28,951 nt of DNA from Aureobasidium sp. EXF-3400 (taxonomy: Eukaryota; Ascomycota; Dothideomycetes; Dothideales; Saccotheciaceae), in contig SWBL01000480.1 of the NCBI GenBank assembly GCA_024195585.1, positions 1-28,951 on the forward strand, given 5' to 3'. This document shows, piece after piece, positions 9,798 to 18,509 of the stretch; within the stretch, counting starts at the first letter, position 1; each line of letters starts with the position of its first letter. Below the pieces are notes generated by a model. It saw only the letters and a list, made by a program, of their open reading frames with translations. It searched no databases and was not told where the DNA came from. The position numbers and the translations under genes are program-made.

Positions 9798-11314
9798 CTA
9801 TTCAATGTACTTGCGATAATCAAAATCGTTGAATGTGTCTTCTTCAATGCCCTTTTCTCCAGTCTGGTTTGTGTCCCCGCCGAGCGCGTTTCCGTCTTTT
9901 CCAATCTCCACCACCTCCATACCGCGAACCACGAGCACACTGCCAGGCTCTTCCAGCTGTCCCGCAGCAGCGAAAAGCCAAGCCATCGTGTGCTTCATGC
10001 GATCCTTCTTCTTCTTGACCTCCAACCCTTGGAAGCATGTCTTTGATATGCTCTTGACTGCGCCAGGCTTCCTCATATACTGGAAGAAGTTTGCGTCGAT
10101 GCGGTCGCAAATTTGGCGCAGAGTTGGCACCGCGGCCGATAGCTGACTGAGATAGGTATTGAGGGTGGATGAGGGGACGTTGCCGAGGCTGAGAAGAGGT
10201 CAATATGAGGTACTTGTCAATCAATTTGAACTTACACTTGTCTCCATGGCGCGCGTGCTATAAGAGGAACGATACCCCAGCCGAAGAGCCTGACAAACAG
10301 GGCAATGTTGAAAACAAACTCTCTTTCCCTGCGGAATTTTCTCATCTCTTCCTTCTTCTTCTCGGAGGTCATCTCTTCTGGGTTCATGGAGCACACGACG
10401 TGGTTCATGACGAAGTTGGCTCTTGCTTGCTCTGTCACCTCGAGCTTCGAATTGTCCTCTCTGGCATCCCAAAGCCTGCCCAAACTTGTCGTTCTATCGC
10501 GTGTCTCGTACTCGAGAGTGCGAAAAGTTTCAGCCAGACGTTTGTACTCGAGCACGAGTTCTGCTTGTTGAACCAAGTCGTTCTTCGACAGCTGCCATAT
10601 GCGCTTTACGCGTATCTCGATCTCTCTTGTTGGCGAATCGAAAGAGCCAACAACATAGTCAGCATCCATACTGTACAGGCCGAAGTTGTCAATGACAGTC
10701 TGTGCCATGTTGAGAGTGTTGGCAACACCTCCCGGACCCCAAACGAACTCAAGTATGTTGGTCAAGTTTGCTGGCCGGGTGTATGCTTTGCCAGTGGATG
10801 GGTTGGTTGCTGGTACTTGAGATATGATTGTGGCCCAAATGGTTGTCCATTGGTCGCCTTCCTTGGAGGGACTCAGAGAAAATGGGACTTTGGTTGGGTG
10901 CATGACTTCCTTGGGTGTGTTACCAAGTGTAGGTTTGGCCTTTTTGGGCTGGTTGGGTGTTGTGTCTTGATTCTTTCTTTTTGTGGGCTTGTGGAACAGT
11001 GGCATCTCAGAAACATCAAGAAGAGCTTTGGAGAATTCGTGGGTCAGAGCTCCTTCGGTTGACTTGTGCTCTGTTGCCATGTTGTCGGCCATCCTGCCCA
11101 AAACTGCGATCATGGACTGGAACCTGACGGACTTTTGCTTGACATCCTGTGGATGATTCGTAAAGGCTCTGACGGATGCCCAGAACTAGCGGTATATCAG
11201 CAGCAGTCAGCTATATGGTAGACACAAACCCACTTCTGAAGGCATATCATTGGGAGTTGGATCAAAACCCGGGAGCATTGCAGGCTCTGTGGGCAAGCTA
11301 GTGGTGTCGGCCAT
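9798..11314 (-). CDS. Unrecognised protein, paralog A of a head-to-head pair
   Basis: Exons 11314-11234, 11185-10236 and 10188-9798 give 473 residues. Both introns are canonical (GTGGGT...CGCTAG, 48 bases; GTAAGT...TCTCAG, 47 bases). The protein has a short acidic/Pro N-terminus, a conserved block around FWASVRAF, a basic NLS-like stretch (KPTKRKNQDTTPNQPKKAKP), and a large helical domain. Conserved landmarks are the phrases KRIWQLSK, QQAELVLEYKRLAETF, MNPEEMTSEKKKEE and LFGWGIVPLIARAPW, then PTLRQICDRIDANFFQYMRKPG in the last exon. The C-terminus is acidic and ends DYRKYIE. The same landmarks and both intron positions recur in paralog B at 11663-13202. No catalytic motif, signal peptide or membrane segment is seen. 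Function is unknown. Nuclear location is suggested only by the basic patch. Confidence 0.85.
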
Positions 11315-11662
11315 CTTGGAGTCTCGAGGAGTACTGTCGCAGCAGAAAGGGTAAAACAAAGACGGCAAGCGAGCACAGATCTACGCGTCTTGTGAGAGAA
11401 AAGGTTCCGGAAAATTCACTTCCTTTTGTTGTTGTTGTTTGCTTCACGTTTGTTTTCGTCAACACCTATCTCAGCGCCACACCAACACTTCCGCGTCTTT
11501 TGTTCCTTCCCTCACCACTCCCTCTTATCCACCTACCTCACCCAACTCCCGCCTTGATCATCAGTCTTCAATCACAGTTCATGATGGTTCTTTGACCTCA
11601 ACATCCACCATCCATTATCGAACCCACCCACCATCATCAATTACCATCAGATTTGATGAAAC
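11315..11662. promoter_or_regulatory. Shared promoter region between head-to-head paralogs
   Basis: 348 bases separate the two start codons. The side next to paralog B is strongly pyrimidine-rich (CCTTCCCTCACC-like runs, about 11490-11560), a common feature near fungal transcription starts. It also has a short GTT-repeat (about 11427-11441). No TATA box is seen. A bidirectional promoter is inferred from the layout. Confidence 0.4.
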
Positions 11663-13202
11663 ATGAGTCAAGTGAGTACTCTCATGTAAAGCAGTATTGA
11701 CGCATGCTGATCATCCTCACCAGCCCAAAGATCACCTGGCACATGCCTACTGCTGCTTCGATCCAGCAGGAGAAGAAATTCCAGATGAGGTAATATGGAT
11801 ACCAATACTTATCATCTCCGCCAGGCCTCTAACACTCTACAGATTTGGGCTTCGTTGGCGGCCTACGTCGCCCAGCCATCACATGCGGCAGGCCAGTCAA
11901 GCCGAGTCGCAAGGCTCATCAGCGGGGTCGCCCGCATTGCTGGCAATGTGGTCGACAACAACAAGAAGCAAGAGGGTGCTCTCAGCCGCGAGGTTCACAC
12001 CACCTTGCTTGAAGCTGGCCGCAAAGCAAATCCGAAAGCATCACCAAAGCGCAAAGCAAGTATTGACCAAGCGTCATCGTCAGTGAAGAGAAAGAAGACC
12101 CAAGACGATCAAACAACCACACATGAACACTCGTCCGAACCTGCTGCGGCTGAGAATGCCACTGTAGTGTCGGGCGAAGAAGGTGTCGCTCAAGAACCCC
12201 AATCGCCTCCAACGACATCTCGATCCAGCGAAAGGTCTCGCAACTCTATGAATTTGAGTCCTGCCAAGGACGGTTTGGAATGGCAAGCAGTTTGGGCTGC
12301 AATTGTCAAGAAGCAGCCTATCAACAGGGTCACTAACAAGCCTTTCGTTTGGCTGGACAACCTCACCAAAGTCCTCATGTTCATGTGGGGCTCACCTCAG
12401 GGTGTAGATTGCGTCTTGAAGATGGTGGAAGCAGTCTACCGCGATTTCGACTCCCTGAAGCTCGATGCCATAACCTCCGTCAGCAACTCCAAATCCTCGG
12501 TCTACACCCTGGAGATGAGATACAAGCGAGTGCTTTCGCTCTCGAAAGCCGCCACCCTCCAGACCGCCGAACTTCTTCTCGAGTACAAGAACATGGCCGA
12601 CGACTTTACCCGGCTAGAGCAACAAACCCAAGACCCTTCCACCGAGTTGGGCAAAGAATGGGCAAAACGCGAAACCAACGCAAAGAAAGAGACAACAGAT
12701 CAGGCAAGGTCGAACGTTGTTATGCAGCAGGTCTTCAAGTCTATGCACCCAGAAGAGATGACCAAGAAGGAAAAAGAAGCAGAGATCGCAAAGCTCAGAA
12801 AGATGCGGGAATACGCAAGAAACATCGACAACATGATCGCCATGTTCGGCTGGGGAGTTGTGCCCCTTCTGGCTTGCGCGCCTTGGAAGCAAGTGTGAGT
12901 ACTATGCTTGATTCGTCCTTCTTACTGGCCTGACTGACAAATTCTGCAGATTTGCCGACGTCAGCAACACTTCTGCCTACGCGTGTCTGCAAGAGCTCGC
13001 GAATGCAGTGCCTGACCTGCGTCAGATCTGCGACCGCCTCGACAAGAACTTCTATCGCTATTTGAGAATCCCCGGGCAGATCACTCAGCTCCCCAAAGAC
13101 TGTCTCCAAGGCATGAGCGTGAAGAAGCAAGATCGATTGAGCTATACAATTGCATATCATTTTGCTGCTCCAGGAGAGAGAGAAGAGCCTGCGGCATGCT
13201 AA
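11663..13202 (+). CDS. Unrecognised protein, paralog B of a head-to-head pair
   Basis: Exons 11663-11671, 11724-11789, 11843-12894 and 12950-13202 give 459 residues. All introns are GT-AG (52, 53 and 55 bases). The first exon encodes only MSQ, and this intron is absent from paralog A. The other two introns sit at the same codon and phase as in A: before IWAS and inside the Val codon after APWKQ. Shared landmarks are KRVLSLSK, QTAELLLEYKNMADDF, MHPEEMTKKEKEAE, MFGWGVVPLLACAPW and PDLRQICDRLDKNFYRYLR. The basic patch is KRKASIDQ...VKRKKTQ. The reading frame stops at TAA 13200-13202 after GEREEPAAC. In the same frame, 36 codons later, comes YQVYIE and a TAG (13311-13313), matching A's terminal YRKYIE, so B's C-terminus appears cut short by one nonsense codon. 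Function unknown. Confidence 0.85.
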
Positions 13203-13313
13203 ACACAAAGCACTTGTCGCACGCAGGACAGAAGAAGACGACAACCACAGGACAGAAGGAAGGGCGCGAAGGGTGTGAAAGGAGGAAAGAAGTACCAGGT
13301 CTACATCGAGTAG
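13203..13313 (+). pseudogene. Abandoned C-terminal coding tail of paralog B
   Basis: After the TAA the frame stays open for 36 codons. It is Arg/Lys/Gln-rich (RKGAKGVKGGKKYQVYIE) and ends with a YxxYIE motif plus stop, as in paralog A. This looks like former coding sequence now 3' of the stop, or sequence reached only by readthrough or editing. The basic middle does not resemble A's Gly/Asp-rich middle, so homology rests on the last six residues. Confidence 0.4.
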
Positions 13314-13511
13314 CTGGACGTGCAACTGGAGGACGTTCGGTGGCTGTGTGAGGTGGACCTGTTCAGACGGAGTAAGCATCGGAAAGATAATACATACAGA
13401 GTGTCCTTATCAGATGCTAATTGGTCTATCTCGGCCAGTGGATGGCTGGACTTCATGAGACCATTGATCAACTTGAACGTCTCATCTTTGGAGGCCATTG
13501 CGATCCGTGCA
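13290..13511 (-). CDS. Possible small gene or antisense frame, low support
   Basis: An ATG at 13511 in good context (GCAATGGCC) opens MASKDETFKLINGLMKSSHP, then about 15 more residues reading like a helical protein. A possible donor GTATGT (or GTATTA) and acceptor GAACAG lie only 35-39 bases apart, followed by VHLTQPPNVLQLHVQLLD in one frame. The segment overlaps the end of the paralog B locus on the other strand. It may be the 5' exon of a gene whose remainder is lost. I cannot choose between a real short gene and chance. The end coordinate is approximate. Confidence 0.2.
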
Positions 13512-13929
13512 GGATGTGATGCGATCGAGGTTTGTACTCTCACTCGGCATATGATACGTGAGGGTCTTGATCTCTTGTTGAAAAATACAGAACTTTCCTG
13601 TCACTGAAACATGCCCCCCTGGCCCTTTAAGTTAGTGTGTCTGATACATGATTCGAGTTCGACGGTGTTGTTTTACAGCAGAGCTGGTATCCTTGAAGCG
13701 CGACACTACCTGCCTGCAATGGACTTATACAACGACCGAATACAATTCGACTTCCACGGTTCACAAACATACTAAAAATACTCGAATGAGCTTGTCAACA
13801 CTTTTTGAGCATTTTTTGTTAGTCCGGGGTGCGATTTACAGTGTCAGAGAGTGAGCTCGCGTTATGCAGTTTACCATTATATACGACTAAAATTGGGACC
13901 CTCCCAGCGGCAACCTCGCCACTGTTTGG

Positions 13930-14240
13930 ACGCCAAGGGGACGCCCTTGGTGTAGTGGTTAGGAAGCTCACCAAAAAAATTACCAAGCCACGTGCTACGT
14001 CCCCCAAGTAAGATGCGGTCCAAACCCGTAGACTGAAAGCGCTGGCAGGAGTTTTCTGTGTATCAGTTTTTGCTCTTTTGAGGATGACTTCCTTTTTGTC
14101 GTATATACCTTGTTAGTTGATGTAAGCCAGTGGTGTTGTGTTGCAAGCGTGTCTGCAAGAGTACCTGATATGTGATTCTTTACAGCGTGTAATATAAGAG
14201 CAAGCTTCTGGGTTCGAGCCCTAACGATGCCATTTTATGT
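13930..14240 (+). other. tRNA-like hairpins with A-box and distant B-box
   Basis: At 13930-13953 an inverted repeat (ACGCCAAGGG, loop GACG, CCCTTGGTGT) forms a 10-bp hairpin. Alternatively GGGGACG (13937-13943) pairs with CGTCCCC (13998-14004), enclosing 54 bases, about the size and closing stem of a tRNA, with a D-arm-like TGGTGTAGTGGTTAGGA (an A-box match). No proper anticodon or T-arm is present there. About 260 bases downstream, 14213-14223 reads GGTTCGAGCCC, a good B-box, followed by CCATTTTATG with a four-T Pol III terminator at about 14233. It could be a decayed tRNA, a SINE fragment or a Pol III RNA gene. Confidence 0.35.
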
Positions 14241-14343
14241 GCTTTCTCTTTTAGGGTTTCAGGGGTCTCATCATCTTCAATCCAGCGTTGATTGTCGATA
14301 GGCACTTACGCTTCACTGGAGGGACGACTGGTCGGACTGTTTC

Positions 14344-14770
14344 TTATGGATGTTCACTCGGCTGATCGATTGCATCGTTGTTAACGTCGTCAGGCTCGTC
14401 AGGAGATAACTCGACTCTCCGCCTCTTCTTGCCCTTGTTTCTATGGTACGATTCTCTTGCTGACTTCCTCTTTCTGGCCCAGTATTCAGGATTATCCTTG
14501 TTCTTCTTGCGGTATCTCTGTGTAGCGACAACGGCTTTGCTGTTGGAGTCTCCTCGATCCTGTAGAGTCATGGCCGAAATCCTGTTGTCATAGTACATTG
14601 AGTGGTATGCAGATATTTCGTCCTTTTGCTCGGGAGTCGCATTTGCTCTAGACTCAGCATGGCGCTCGGCATCTTTTTTTGTTTGCGAGCGATAGCTTCG
14701 TCTGCAGGCAAGCTATCGAGTCTGGCGGCTTTGGTCTCTCGTCTTTGGACTGGATCAAATCTCACTGGAC
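14344..14770 (-). pseudogene. Basic protein gene interrupted by a homopolymer frameshift
   Basis: Minus-strand sequence reads DPVQRRETKAARLDSLPADE, continuing to ARKQKK, up to a run of seven A (plus-strand T7 at 14674-14680). The next frame continues DAERHAESRANATPEQKDE, then MYYDNRISAM, RYRKKNKDNPEYWARKRKSA and KGKKRRRVELSPDEPDD, ending at PSEHP. One extra A in the run would make a single frame of about 140 codons. The protein is rich in Arg/Lys and Glu, probably helical, with a KKRRR nuclear-signal-like motif. A CTTTCCAG acceptor precedes the first segment (about 14780), so an upstream exon probably exists, but I could not find its start. Family not recognised. The break may be genuine decay or a sequencing/assembly slip. 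Confidence 0.45.
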
Positions 14771-15114
14771 ATGAGAACTGGAAAGAAGGAACTGTACATT
14801 TCTACAGCTTACTTGTACCTCTGTCCTATTGAGTAGAGAGCTGATACGTTAATTATTGGGTGTGACCTTTGTTTCGCGTGTGCTACACACTTGTCATGCT
14901 GCAGCTATGCAAATAGACGATGATGTTTCGAACCAGACGTGCGGCCATGGAGATAACTCGAGAGAAACATTCTCTACATAGATATCCATGCCCTTCACCG
15001 TTTCGTACCAAAGTTTCATCTGGCATATGGAAATCAGAGATAGCCTTAGACGAGCAGTAGACCAGATTTCAACCTAGTCCAAGAAGCAGAGGCCTTCACG
15101 CATTGTTGCTCAAG
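14771..15114. other. Intergenic gap without a supported gene
   Basis: About 340 bases between the frameshifted basic gene and the stop of the membrane-anchored orphan. It may contain the lost 5' exon of the former (candidate intron GTACAAGTAAGC...TTTCCAG at about 14780-14812). No RNA gene or repeat is seen. Confidence 0.4.
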
Positions 15115-16561
15115 TCAGTATTCACGATCCTCGTCGGATTCATCGATCTCGTGAAGATCCTCACCAATACCCAAATTTTGAATCTTTGACGCCCCACCGT
15201 CAGGGTTCTTCCACTGCACGCCCGCGATACGCACTTTATTAGGAAGACCGCACGCAAAACCTCTAGGCCTGGCTTTAACACATCTAGGCTGGAAAGACGT
15301 AGGTTTGGGTTCCAGTATCCATGTCGACAGATCATCGCTTGACAAGCGGATATTGTGTGAGTATCTTGGATCGGTAAGAGCAATACAGGGGCGCCAGCTC
15401 TGACGTGCGAGAGTGGTTACGTTTGGCCAGAAGCTGTGCTTTCGGTAACTGAAGTAGATGCTTGGTTTGTCTGGCGTTGAGGGTAACCAGCTATCTTCCG
15501 ACTGGCCGGAGTCCGAGTATTCAGTGTAAGAGTCTTCGCTGTATGATTCACCGTCCAGTCCAAGAGACTCGTGTCGTTTCCTGTTGATGATGATAAAGCA
15601 TTTTTTGCCGACGGTAACGATACGATGAAAGAGTCTCTTGGTGTTGTTTCTGTTGTTTTTCGCAGCAGCTAAAACTTTGGAGCTTCTTCTTACAGATGGC
15701 TCTTTAGTTCTCTCTTCCTGTTGCTTGCTATATTTGCAGCCGATGGTTGGTAAATCGAGGTACCACGGGAGGAGTTTTTTATGCATCGCAAGGTATCTCT
15801 TTCTAAGATCGGAAGCAAGACTTGGGTTTGTACCTGTGACTGCGGCATCAATGATGATAGTGTAGTCGATTGCCATGCGTAGGGTCACAGCTTGCGGATA
15901 GGTGATGACAAAGATTTCAAGTGACATCGATGGTCCATCTTCGTGCACAAAGAAGCGTGTAAAGAATAGAAACGCTTCCATGACATCTGCGACACACGTC
16001 CATATCAGCTTTGTTATCCTTTTTCGTGTGCCACAAAAGGGAAACACGTGCGCCCTTACCTGCAGGAATACCCAGCGTTCGTGCCGGCTCAAACAAGTCT
16101 CGTGTGAGTTACTCCTTTATTGTTGCAACCTCTTTGCTCGACTTGAACTGCATACCCAACAACATGCAGTACTTCTTACACAGCCCGAGAAAGTAGTCCT
16201 GCTCTCTGTTGCAGCTCAGTGATCTCGATTCAAGGTGATACTCAATCGTAAGTCGCCATGCAACAAAACTTTGCAGTCTCTGTACGTGAGAAGCGTCACG
16301 AGAGACTAGAGATTGACATGCTTCGGTGCAAGAAGCTTCAGTACATGGAGAGGCATCATGCAAGGTCGGAGATTGACAAGCTTCAGCATAAGAAGGCAGC
16401 GGATCGTCAAAGAGTGAGCTGTCGTGGTTGTCAGCACTAATGGGCTGTCGTCGTCGTCGTCGTCGTAGTATGAATAAATTGATGAGCGCACAAATGTCTA
16501 GTACGAGCTTGCTTATGCCCAGCCCGACGAGTATTATAACCCATGGTGGCAGGGTAGACAT
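15115..16561 (-). CDS. Membrane-anchored orphan protein
   Basis: Proposed exons 16561-16156, 16098-16060 and 15986-15115 give 438 residues. The N-terminus MSTLPPWVIILVGLGISKLV, continuing to about residue 28, is a single hydrophobic segment directly followed by six Arg (encoded by a GTC repeat on the plus strand), typical of a signal anchor with a cytosolic basic stop. A short Cys/Ser/Thr/Ala repeat follows (EACQSPTLHDAS, TEACQSLVSRDAS). The second intron (GTAAGG...GTCGCAG, 73 bases, branch GCTGATA) is convincing. The first (GTATGC...CACGAG, 57 bases) uses an unusual GAG acceptor but joins KKYCMLL to DLFEPARTLG in frame. The C-terminal half has an acidic Ser/Tyr stretch (GESYSEDSYTEYSDSGQSED) and ends DESDEDREY. 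No known domain was recognised. It is divergent from the methyltransferase relic at 16989. Confidence 0.6.
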
Positions 16562-16988
16562 CGTTGATCGAAGGGTGGACTCAAGGTTGGGAAACAGAAA
16601 GAACGAGGCATCTTGGAGAAAAGAATGGGGTAATGTGATGAGGTGGTGTGACCTGGAAAGCATATCTCCCTCGAAGCATATCTGAAGCGCGTGATACTGA
16701 GATTAGGCTGGGTGAAACCTTGTTTAGTTCAAAAGAGAGAGGAACAAAACCACGTGAATGCCAGGCGGTGATTGCGCGGTGATGAAAGAAGCACATTGGG
16801 TCGATGGTAATGGTAATTAATGTTGTTCTAATGGCGACAAATGTTAGCGGATCTGCTTTTGTAGGTAACCAATGCTTCGCTCCTTCCCAACTAGAGACAG
16901 TCATCAACCTACCAAACCACACTCTGTCGCTATATGTACACTTTGACATCAACATACACACCACGGCGCCGCTGATGCAGAGACACAG
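16562..16988. promoter_or_regulatory. Divergent intergenic region
   Basis: About 430 bases between the start of the membrane-anchored orphan (-) and the methyltransferase relic (+). Open frames here lack coding character. It probably holds both 5' UTRs and promoters. No clear TATA box or repeat. Confidence 0.35.
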
Positions 16989-18053
16989 ATGTCTACCACC
17001 AACTACAGCGGCCGGGCTCGCGACCCACAAGACGCCAGCAAGCCACACGACTGGAACGCCGACCGCGACTGGCTCAACAACGGAGTGTGCAGCTGGGTGA
17101 TGAAAGACCCACTCGTCGAACAATTCTTCGCCATGAACAACATTCTGGATCTTGCAGTTCAGGGCAAGTGCATATGGTTTATGGGATGCGGCAACGGCAA
17201 GGAACTGGACAAGCTTCTATCCAAGATTCCTGGAGCCAAGGTTTTGGGCATCGACAAGGCAAAGGACCTGTGCAAGAAGGCCAAACAGAACCTCCGTGCT
17301 GGAAGTCTGAAAGGCAACCCAAACAAGGCAGACCACATCATCCATGAAGGCGACATCACCGACATCAAAAGCCTGAAGGCAACCGAAAAGGACACTAGAT
17401 CAAAGCCCGATATCATCGTCTGACTCCATGTCATGCACTTGTTCACCCGCCAGCACCAAACTAATGTAGCCACCATGTGGTTAGACAAGCTGCTAGTCAA
17501 AACCTCTGGCAACCGCATCATCTTTACAACCAGACAGCAAGACAAGGAATGTATTCATGGCTTCCACTTCGCTCGAAAGGTTCCAGCTGGCATACCGGTC
17601 CACTACAACGACTACCGCTTTGCCATGGCCTGTCAGCAGGACCGCCGCACTATGAAAAGCGAAGGCGATATGATCGCAAAGATGATCAACGTCAAGTCTG
17701 TCTTGGGCACTACTGCAAAACTATCCACATTCCCGAGGTCGGCACCATCAGGCGTCAAGGAAAAGCTTCGCGGCAAGAAGGTCTTCTTGGTCAACGGCCA
17801 GTCCTACGATGTCCCTCCGCCCCTGGTCAACTAGGCCTTCAACTACGCACAAGGCAGCCAGTACTGAGAGGTCTTCGACGAACAGTTGGTAGAGAGTCTT
17901 CTCCACCACGAGAAGAACCCAGATACCGATCTGGAGCATGCTAAGGAGCGTATCGCTAAGGGTACAGAGACCGCTCTTAACCAGGTCTTGCAGAATCAGC
18001 TGTTGCTGGTTAAGGAACAGCTAGACGCTGTGGTTACCCTCGTAATCAAGTAG
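16989..18053 (+). pseudogene. Class I SAM-dependent methyltransferase relic with three in-frame stops
   Basis: A single frame of 355 codons runs from ATG 16989 to TAG 18051-18053 without a frameshift, but it is crossed by TGA at codon 145 (17421-17423), TAG at codon 282 (17832-17834) and TGA at codon 293 (17865-17867). The first 144 residues carry a Rossmann methyltransferase signature: motif I IWFMGCGNGKELD (Gly-rich at residues 66-70), an acidic end of strand 2 in VLGIDKAK, and EGDITDI. The first stop falls inside the motif IV-like strand, DIIV-stop-LHVMHLF, and fold-like sequence continues after it (TSGNRIIFTTRQQDKE). The final 60 codons are helical (LNQVLQNQLLLVKEQLDAVV). The substrate is unknown. 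As read, only an inactive 144-residue fragment would be made. No GT-AG intron removes the stops. It is either decaying or depends on recoding. Confidence 0.7.
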
Positions 18054-18509
18054 GATGGAGAAGATATCAGGCTTTAGGAAGGCGAGAGCAGAAATGTGAT
18101 TAAGGGGACGGGACGGATCTAGGCTTCTTGCCTTGCTTGCTTTGTGACATATCCAACCACAAACGAAAGATGAAGTGTGATCAAGATAATTAACAGTGGA
18201 AATCAAACTGAGTTTGATCAGAAACCAATGCACAAATCTAGAAGGAGAAATAGTGTGGTCGGGTGTGACTATCCGGCAGCTATGCAACGTTAGGAAAGGA
18301 TAGACTCGTAGGTGTAACAACACGTTTGATGCGTACGAACAAGACAAGGGAAACATATTAAGAGTGTTACGGATCAGTTGGATGTGATAAGAAGAAGGTA
18401 GAAATTAGCTATCTGAGCATCTTGGAAAAGTAATAGGAGAGCGGCATATGGGCAGAGAGGGACGCCAGTTATGCAGTATCAAAAGGAACATGCTAGAAGC
18501 AATATGCAT
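18054..18509. other. Intergenic gap between convergent relics
   Basis: About 455 bases, AT-richer than its neighbours, between the 3' ends of the methyltransferase relic (+) and the zinc-finger-like relic (-). No RNA gene, repeat or coding pattern was found. Confidence 0.5.

Noticed and set aside
10205..11062. Long open frame on the plus strand
   Set aside because: It is antisense to paralog A, whose exons, introns and homology to B are well supported. The plus frame has odd Cys/Val-rich composition and no homology to anything nearby.
13937..14004. A normal tRNA gene
   Set aside because: It has a 7-bp closing stem and a D-arm-like A-box, but no anticodon arm with a 7-base loop and no TTCGA T-loop, so it is reported only as tRNA-like.
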